A stretch of 60,230 bases of DNA from the NCBI RefSeq assembly GCF_019721995.1, contig NZ_BLYC01000021.1:1-60230 (forward strand), given 5' to 3'. The notes under the pieces were generated by a model, which made no database searches, was not told the DNA's origin, and saw only the letters and a list, made by a program, of their open reading frames with translations. The DNA is from Bathymodiolus japonicus methanotrophic gill symbiont (GTDB lineage: Bacteria; Pseudomonadota; Gammaproteobacteria; Methylococcales; Methylomonadaceae). How positions within the stretch are numbered: the first letter of the stretch is position 1; every line of letters begins with the position of its first letter. A program made the translations under genes and the position numbers. Positions 54,670 to 60,230 of this stretch are shown here, piece after piece.

Positions 54670-55777
54670 GAGTAATCGGATCCCAAGTACTGCGCCAAAC
54701 ATGTACCCATGCGTAACCGTCGTTGTCAAAATCCTCCATGTAGACTTGGATTGTGTAGGTCTTACCGACCTCAAACGTCTTGACTTGTAATTCCTCATTA
54801 TCGACCCCCCTATCTCCATCACTCTCTCCCGAGGCGACCATAGAGTATCCATCAGGGTGATATATCTCCATCACGGTATCTTCATCAGCACTGTAAGTTT
54901 CTATGTTATACCGACCTGTAGTCTCAGGAGTAAACGTAGTTGTAAAGTGAGTCTGGTCATAGTCGTCTGTAGATAGCCAAAATTTCTTAGCAAGTCCTAC
55001 GGTTAGATGGGACTCGTATTCTCTAAAAGGTTCTTCAGCCCTAACATTCAAGATGGCTTTACCTGACCAAGATCTACTTTGTAGATATACTTGGATTACA
55101 TATCTCTCACCCGCTTCAAGATACTTATGTTGAAGCTCGTTATTATCATGCCCATCATCCCCATCGCTCTTGCCCGTATTTACAATTGACTGTTCATTAT
55201 GATAAATCTCCATAACCGTGTCTGAAGGTCCATATGTCTGGAAGATATGCCAGCCCGATACTTCAGGATAGAAAGAAAACGTACGGTGAGAGTTCTCAGG
55301 GTCATCTCTAAGTAAATAAAGCACTTTGGCCATTGTCAAAGAAAGCTCAGGATAATCGTTAGCGCGTGCTTCTGCGGCTTTCCGTTTTTCCTCCTCTTCT
55401 GCCTGACGCTGTGCTTCTTCCTCCGCGATTCGTTTCATTTCTGCCTCTAATAGTTTCGCTGCTTCTGCGGCTTCTGCGGCTTCTGCGGCTTCTGCGGCTT
55501 TCCGTTCTTTCTCCTCTTCTGCCTGACGCTGTGCTTCTTCCTCCGCGATTCGTTTCGTTTCTTCCTCTAAGCGTTTCGCGGCTTCTTCAAACCGTTTTCT
55601 ATCTTCCTCATTCTTAGCCTTCTCCACTTCCTCTGCGGTTAAATTGGGAATTTCACCGGCTGGTTTAGGCACTGGGGTTTCCGCCTCTTCTCTGGGGCGG
55701 AATGAATTCCATTCCGCTTGAACCATGTTGTTGAATAAAATCATCAACACGACGACTGTCATTAGTTTAGTTTTCAT
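54659..55777 (-). CDS. Secreted coiled-coil protein with two PPC-like domains
   Basis: The 372-aa protein has a signal peptide (MKTKLMTVVVLMILFNNMVQ). An acidic/basic coiled coil at about 45-145 contains two copies of RIAEEEAQRQAEEE, and an EAAEAA tract looks slippage-prone. Two tandem beta-sandwich repeats follow, sharing DTVMEIYH...GKSDGD.G.DN.ELQ.K..E.G..Y.IQVY. This is the pattern of bacterial pre-peptidase C-terminal (PPC) domains, which often bind Ca or surfaces. It has no catalytic domain. It is probably periplasmic or surface-attached. The start is fixed by the signal peptide and the aggataaaag upstream. Confidence 0.75.
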   Translation of the reverse strand: MKTKLMTVVVLMILFNNMVQAEWNSFRPREEAETPVPKPAGEIPNLTAEEVEKAKNEEDRKRFEEAAKRLEEETKRIAEEEAQRQAEEEKERKAAEAAEAAEAAEAAKLLEAEMKRIAEEEAQRQAEEEEKRKAAEARANDYPELSLTMAKVLYLLRDDPENSHRTFSFYPEVSGWHIFQTYGPSDTVMEIYHNEQSIVNTGKSDGDDGHDNNELQHKYLEAGERYVIQVYLQSRSWSGKAILNVRAEEPFREYESHLTVGLAKKFWLSTDDYDQTHFTTTFTPETTGRYNIETYSADEDTVMEIYHPDGYSMVASGESDGDRGVDNEELQVKTFEVGKTYTIQVYMEDFDNDGYAWVHVWRSTWDPITLAN

Positions 55778-55900
55778 CTTTTATCCTGTAGGGTTTCTAA
55801 AAGTTCTGTATTTCTTTTTTTTGTAGCCTTAATTGGCAATGCCTTTTTCTTAAATTGGTTCTATCGCAAGAATTTATTATAACGTTAAAGCTTGCTCATA
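55778..55900. repeat. Upstream spacer and tail of a lost paralogue
   Basis: 55778-55845 repeats 54608-54669. The sequence upstream of the PPC gene reads GIAN and a stop, matching the gene's own ending (LAN stop), so another copy once preceded it. 55858-55900 is IS6-B end debris. Confidence 0.65.
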
Positions 55901-56108
55901 CGCTGAAAATCATGGAAACGGAGCTTAGCGAAGTGGTGATTTTTAGTCCCTGATAGGCGACAGGGCAATTCGCTGATTCGACGTGTGCTAGCAGCACGCG
56001 AGAGGAGCAAGAATTGCATTCCGAATAGCCGTCCAGCCAGTGAGGTAGTAATGACGAAGCGGCTTTTGTGCGTAGTCGTTGCGGACGCAGGGCGTTCAGG
56101 GCATCTCC
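55901..56108 (-). repeat. R1 element, truncated by R2
   Basis: It holds the right-end 208 bp of R1. The left end is missing where R2 begins. Confidence 0.92.
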
Positions 56109-56401
56109 CGCTGAAAATCAGGGAAACGTAGCCTAAGCGAAGTGATGATTTTTAGTCCGCGATAGCCGTAGGGCCGTTGTTTTGTCGGAGTCTGAGCGTT
56201 AGCGAAGGTGGAGACAAAATAAAAGGCCATCCGACACGGCGTCAAGTCATTTGGAGCCTATGTTCCGACCCCTTGTTGGGTCGGGACGAGGTGACGAGGA
56301 CGAATCGGGGCCGCCGGAGGCATAAGTGGTCGCGTTAAGTTTTTGCTGCTTGCTTGGGCTGGGATGCCCAAAACAAGCTTTCGCAAAAATAGCGACTCCC
56401 C
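56109..56401 (-). repeat. R2 element inside R1
   Basis: This complete 293-bp copy is joined directly to R1 on one side and to an IS6 fragment on the other. Confidence 0.93.
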
Positions 56402-56593
56402 GACTCTTTCTTCCATAATTTCTTCAAGGTCGCGATACGAAACGTCATACCTGACATAAAAGAAAACAGCATAAAGAATGACATCTTTTTGAAAGTGAGT
56501 GCCTTTGAAGCTGAGCATGTGATCCACCTTTTATTGAAATTGAGAATTATGATAGCAGATAACGTCGGGAAGGGGGATTTATGCGACAGAACC
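56402..56593 (-). pseudogene. IS6 5' end fragment
   Basis: The complement from the terminus at 56593 encodes MLSFKGTHFQKDVILYAVFF to YRDLEEIMEE, then is lost at R2. Confidence 0.88.
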
Positions 56594-56909
56594 TTTACCC
56601 TTCATGTAAAAGTTATCCCCCTATTTTACCTACCCTAATGAATACTTGATTTCCGTTCAACCCGCATTTAACTATTACTATTAGTGAGGCTTTATTGTCT
56701 TGATAACTCACATTAAGACGTATGTATCACGCCATGCAGAGATAAATAACCCTGTGACATTACTATGTGTAAATTGTGAGCAACAATTCTTATATCGTAG
56801 TTACCCACAAGAACTGTTGATAAAAGTGTGTATTACTTTTGAGTAACTGGATTAAAGCCACGGTACATATAGGATAGGGTTATATTGTGTATTTTTTGTA
56901 CAGGACATT
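56594..56909. other. Gene-free stretch
   Basis: I see no gene, repeat or RNA in these 316 bp. Confidence 0.5.
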
Positions 56910-56973
56910 CGCTGTCAGCCCCGGACGGGCTGATAGTCTCCAGAAGGCGCAGGGAAATTTGCCAATCCGAAGT
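56910..56973 (-). repeat. R3 right-end fragment
   Basis: Only the CTATCAGCCC/GGGGCTGACAG hairpin end and about 40 bp of body remain, joined to IS6 sequence. Confidence 0.85.
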
Positions 56974-57134
56974 GGATGAAACGTATATCAAAGTGAAGGG
57001 GCAGTGGACCTATTTATACCGAGCTGTTGATAGTCAAGGTGATACGCTTGATTTCATGCTTTCTGAGCGCCGTGATGAAGAGGCTGCAACCGCATTTTTC
57101 AAACAAACGATTAACAATAATGGCTTTCCTGATG
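56974..57134 (+). pseudogene. IS6 internal fragment
   Basis: It encodes DETYIKVKGQWTYLYRAVDS to FKQTINNNGFPD. Both ends are missing. Confidence 0.88.
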
Positions 57135-57156
57135 GGTGTGGCTTTAATATAATGTT

Positions 57157-57494
57157 TTATGCAGTTTGGTGCTCCACACCAAATTGAATAATCTTATCCC
57201 AAAACTGTTGCCATCTATTTGTAGTCTGAACTAAAGCTCTTAAGCTCAGCACTACTTTTGCTCCTTTGTTTTTCCAGCGCATACCCGAACCATAAAGTCG
57301 TTGCTTAACCAATGTTTTGCAAGCGGCTTCAGTGACACCAGAGCCAATCGGTAATTTTTTTTCAACATGGTGAGCATAGTTCATTCTGTCTTTGGTGATA
57401 TTATTGCTAAAGTAGGTAATGGTCGAATCCAGATCATCTTTTATAGATTTTGTAAGTCTAGTGTTTGTGAGGGCTTGTAATTCGTCTAAAATAG
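57157..57494 (-). pseudogene. ISKra4-family transposase, C-terminal fragment
   Basis: The complement encodes AILDELQALTNTRLTKSIKD, then KKLPIGSGVTEAACKTLVKQ, RLYGSGMRWKNKGAKVVLSL and RWQQFWDKI. The IGSGVTEAACK.LVKQR...SGMRW block is characteristic of ISKra4 transposases. It is 5'-truncated. Confidence 0.75.
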
Positions 57495-57535
57495 CTTATG
57501 CTGCATTTTTTTCGTGTTTAAGCTGTGAACACCGC

Positions 57536-57796
57536 CGCTGTCAGCCCCGGACGGTCTGATAGTCTCCAGAAGGCGCAGGGAAATTTGCCAATCCGAAGTG
57601 CGCGATAGCGCGCGAGGGAGGCTAAAATTTTATCCCAGAATAGCCGTAGAGCCATTTGTGGTAGCCATGACTGAGCTGCTTTGTGCTCAGTCTGTGGCGG
57701 ACGCAGGGCGGCTGGAGCATCTCCTATTCGCTGCGTAGGTGAACGAATTACGGCGACAGGAGTCCCGGAATTTCGTGAGGTAGCATGGCGCTCCTG
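57536..57796 (-). repeat. R3 element
   Basis: This is a complete 261-bp copy with an R1-type left end (CAGGAGCGCC variant at 57796) and the GC-rich right hairpin at 57536. Confidence 0.92.
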
Positions 57797-58105
57797 TAAT
57801 GAATAAAACTGTCCTGCAGGAGATAAACCATCCCCTCCGAACATTTGTCCTTTTTTGATCATTTTCATTATCTCAATACCTGCTAATGTTTTTTGGGCGC
57901 TATGGAAGTTTTTAAAACCCAACATAGAGCGAGTTATTCGTTTAATGTTCCTATGATCTTGTTCGATAATATTATTCAAATATTTACATTGACGGATTAC
58001 AATGGGGTCCACTTTAGGGGCATCTGAGTCTTCCTTATTGATGCTATTAAGCGCTGCTTTATTGGAACCACTCTTATCAATATTGACTAATTCAGGACGG
58101 CCATT
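57797..58105 (-). pseudogene. IS6-B transposase, C-terminal fragment
   Basis: The complement encodes NGRPELVNIDKSGSNKAALN, then IIEQDHRNIKRITRSMLGFK and MFGGDGLSPAGQF. It ends at the R3 border. The N-terminal part is replaced by the MITE at 58106. Confidence 0.9.
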
Positions 58106-58380
58106 GGTTCTGTCGCAAAAAACAAATCACCATATTACCTACGATCATAAGATTAAATTTAAGCCAAATAAGGTTCGCATGTTCATCTAAAAATGGTTCT
58201 ATTTTTCAAGCCATTGCTTTTCTAAATACCACATGGTACTTGGCTTTAACACTAGGTTATCGTAATTTTAACAATGTGGTGAGAATGTTTTTCTCCTGCG
58301 ATGGTGTTTTGTCCATTTATCGCATAAAAACAGGTTACAGTTGATTTTACACAAATATTTGTTTTTTTTGCGACAGAACC
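58106..58380 (+). repeat. IS6-type MITE (275 bp)
   Basis: GGTTCTGTCGCA and GCGACAGAACC ends. It contains the decayed transposase stretch catggtacttggctttaaca. Confidence 0.9.
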
Positions 58381-58419
58381 CAGATAACGTCGGGAAGGTG
58401 GATTTATGCGACAGAACCT
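58381..58419. repeat. IS6 end remnant
   Basis: These 39 bp match the left end of the first IS6 type (cagataacgtcgggaaggtg to atgcgacagaacc). Confidence 0.8.
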
Positions 58420-58807
58420 TTAGTCCTGTATTGCGCTTAATTTCTCGTGAAATATTGCTTTGGCTACGGCCCAAGGATTTTGCTATTTTATTATGAGAAG
58501 TTCCCTCGCTGTCAGCCCCGGACGGGCTGATAGTCTCCAGAAGGCGCAGGGAAATTTTGCCAATCCGAAGTGCGCGATAGCGCGCGAGGGAGGCTAAAAT
58601 TTTATCCCGAATAGCCGTAGAGCCATTTGTGGTAGCCATGACTGAGCTGCTTTGTGCTCAGTCTGTGGCGGACGCAGGGCGGCTGGAGCATCTCCTATTC
58701 GCTGCGTAGGTGAACGAATTACGGCGACAGGAGTCCCGGAATTTCGTGAGGTAGCATGGCGCGCCTGTTTTTAGTTCGATTTCTATATAATGTCTTTCTT
58801 CAGGACA
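58420..58807 (-). pseudogene. IS30-family transposase, N-terminal fragment interrupted by R3
   Basis: The complement encodes EERHYIEIELKK, is cut by R3 (58507-58767), and resumes as GTSHNKIAKSLGRSQSNISR and EIKRNTGLK. The joined helix-turn-helix is the IS30 signature. Both outer ends are truncated. Confidence 0.82.
58507..58767 (-). repeat. R3 element inside IS30
   Basis: This complete 261-bp copy has flanks that rejoin in frame (IEIELKK-GTSHNKIAK) without duplication. It shows that R3 uses the same insertion mode as R1 and R2. Confidence 0.95.
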
Positions 58808-58955
58808 CAGGCGCGCCATGCTACCTCACGAAATTACGGGACTCCTGTCGCCATAATTCGTTCACCTACGCAGCGGATGGGAGATGCCCTGAACGCCCTG
58901 CGTCCGCAACGACTACGCACAAAAGCCGCTTCGTCATTACTACCTCACTGGCTGT
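58808..58955 (+). repeat. R1 left-half fragment
   Basis: It starts CAGGCGCGCC and is lost after cctcactggctg. Confidence 0.9.
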
Positions 58956-59056
58956 TTACTTTACACCTATGTCTTGTCTTAATTCAACTGGTATATTGCT
59001 AGCTACTACTTCCAGAGGGTTATGCACTTATTATACGAATTCAGGGGTATTGATAA

Positions 59057-60230
59057 TTGAAAAATTTTAAAATAACGACTTTAAAAATTCTTCAACGTCA
59101 GGCTGACCTATGGGTCCTTTTGCTTTTTATAGCTAGTATTGCCTCATCTTCAATTCCTGTTGCAATGGGTTTTAGTTTTTCCAGGTTGGTTACTGAAGAA
59201 ACTTTTAACACGCAGGATATATATTTTGTAGCATTTCTTACATTTTTAGAAGTTCCGATTACCCTAGCTAGACTTTTCGCATCAAGAAAAATACTAAATC
59301 GATCTGGAGAAATTTTCAAAAAACGATTTACATACAGGAATATATCAACCCCTGGGTCAGGAAAAATTATATATCGAAATTACAATCTTTACACCGACCA
59401 CCTTATTGAAAGTTACCAGTTTATTTTTGATTGTTTTTTTATTGTTGTCCTAAGCATTTTATCCACTATTGAATTCGGCTTCTTACCAACTTTGGTAATA
59501 CTGGGGTTAGTTCCTTTTGTTCCATTTATAAACCAATTGGTGAAAAAATCTAATTTCTACTACCGCCACGTTCAAAAACTGACAGACCTAAGAACAGGAA
59601 AACTTAATTCGTTTACGAAATTTCGCACCAGCTATCAAGGCGTCAATAAACGTTCGGGCGCACAGTTTCGCCAACTATCAAAAATATTTAAATTTGAAAT
59701 GTTTTGTCGTAATGCCGATTCTTTTCTCAAGTCACTTGAAATATACGTTAACGCATTTTCTAGATTTGCTCCATTTATAGTGGTTTCGATCATCCACTCT
59801 TATGTAGCCCCGGACGAGCTTCTCAATTCCAAGCAACTCTTCTGGGTCGGTCTTCCCATAGTATCGAGTTTTTTTCGGCTTCCAAGGGGAATTGTGGCTC
59901 TAAAGATGCTAAAAAGAATCAAATTGGAGATGGATAACCGGTTGGGTTCTTTAATCAACTCGAAACTTGACCAACCTGTGATAATAGGTGATAGTCAGGA
60001 GCTTTGGGAAGGAACTCTTACTGATAATGTGATTTTCCCAAATGCCGATGCAAGAAATGTAATTAATCACATGGGGCTTTGCGTTGAACTTGAGTTGGAC
60101 GACCCTTTTTCAAATGATTACATAATACACAAAAAGGGAGGCAATATATCTGCTGGTCAAAGAACGCGGTTAATATTTGCTAGGGCAGTAGCAATTGCTG
60201 GTGAATCAAATATTCGGGTTGAATTAGATA
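59057..60230 (+). CDS. ABC-exporter-like protein lacking Walker A (runs off the window)
   Basis: TTG 59057 is the first possible start after an in-frame stop and follows AGGGGT at nine bases. At least 391 codons are present. Residues 1-310 look like an ABC-exporter membrane domain with hydrophobic segments (VLLLFIASIASSSIPVAMGF, CFFIVVLSILSTIEFGFLPT, FAPFIVVSIIHSYV). The nucleotide-binding part then begins almost directly at the Q-loop-like region GDSQELWEGTLTDNVIFP and the signature-like ISAGQRTRLIFARAVA. The usual Walker A segment is missing. It may partner an intact ABC half beyond the window. Confidence 0.65.
   Translation, partial: MKNFKITTLKILQRQADLWVLLLFIASIASSSIPVAMGFSFSRLVTEETFNTQDIYFVAFLTFLEVPITLARLFASRKILNRSGEIFKKRFTYRNISTPGSGKIIYRNYNLYTDHLIESYQFIFDCFFIVVLSILSTIEFGFLPTLVILGLVPFVPFINQLVKKSNFYYRHVQKLTDLRTGKLNSFTKFRTSYQGVNKRSGAQFRQLSKIFKFEMFCRNADSFLKSLEIYVNAFSRFAPFIVVSIIHSYVAPDELLNSKQLFWVGLPIVSSFFRLPRGIVALKMLKRIKLEMDNRLGSLINSKLDQPVIIGDSQELWEGTLTDNVIFPNADARNVINHMGLCVELELDDPFSNDYIIHKKGGNISAGQRTRLIFARAVAIAGESNIRVELD

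Noticed and set aside
56594-56909. Possible small RNA or gene
   Set aside because: No hairpin with T-run, no conserved motif and no open frame with a ribosome-binding site was seen.

Overview
The window looks like a plasmid, or a plasmid-derived accessory region, from an AT-rich and IS-laden bacterium, most likely a gammaproteobacterium. That placement is inferred from the IS families (IS66, IS6, IS1, IS3, IS4, IS30, ISKra4, IS200 types), the Rep_3 and RepA/RPA initiators, the ACR3 arsenite pump and the style of the restriction genes. No rRNA, tRNA or CRISPR array was seen. Two separate iteron origins are present: six iterons plus a Rep_3 initiator (4657-6186, +) and three iterons plus a RepA/RPA initiator (41634-42750, -). 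This suggests a cointegrate of two plasmids or a multi-replicon plasmid. One ParA/small-partner partition pair flanked by ATATCAT-type repeats lies at 39697-40725. A second ParA-like ATPase lies at 43318.

Layout. 1-4560: gene fragments (ISBst12-type IS66, sugar-phosphate mutarotase, AraC regulator, HsdM) and dispersed repeats. 4600-6186: first replicon. 6190-11200: IS4, IS66 and IS6 elements. 11213-13813: three tandem secreted DUF1566 proteins. 13830-22091: nested IS elements, including two identical IS66 copies head to head. 22733-23545: IS6. 23549-32457: an uninterrupted four-gene cassette (SNF2-type helicase, DUF4391 protein, type III Mod, type III Res), the largest intact cargo. 32470-37380: IS debris and a large AT-rich inverted repeat. 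37500-43953: broken IS3, a ChaN-like gene, partition genes and the second replicon. 44142-52260: two related RloC/AAA_13-type ATPase genes, both broken by a repeat, and a fourth IS66. 52600-55850: arsenite efflux pump, arsC remnant and a secreted PPC-domain protein. 55900-58960: IS debris. 59057-end: an ABC-exporter-like protein running off the window.

The most distinctive feature is a family of dispersed, GC-richer, non-coding elements of about 260-293 bp, called R1, R2 and R3 here, with about twenty full, partial or composite copies. They are modular. R1 and R3 share the left end CAGGCGCGCC, R2 starts GGGGAGTCGC, and all end in CAGCG behind a terminal hairpin. Three unrelated hairpin sequences keep the same fold and the same G.T pair at position 3. 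Removing a copy precisely restores an uninterrupted reading frame or the sequence of an empty paralogue in IS1, IS4, IS6, IS30, two ISBst12-type sites, an ABC ATPase, a ChaN-like gene and a 71-codon gene beside the origin. They therefore insert with no target-site duplication and no deletion. This resembles single-strand (HUH-type) mobility or an intron-like element more than a DDE transposon, and no mobilising enzyme is identified.

Three ordinary MITE families are also present: a 176-bp one with perfect 8-bp target duplications, a roughly 275-bp one derived from an IS6 element, and a roughly 150-bp one flanked by TA. Many IS copies are truncated exactly at R ends, which suggests that recombination between R copies has shuffled the replicon.
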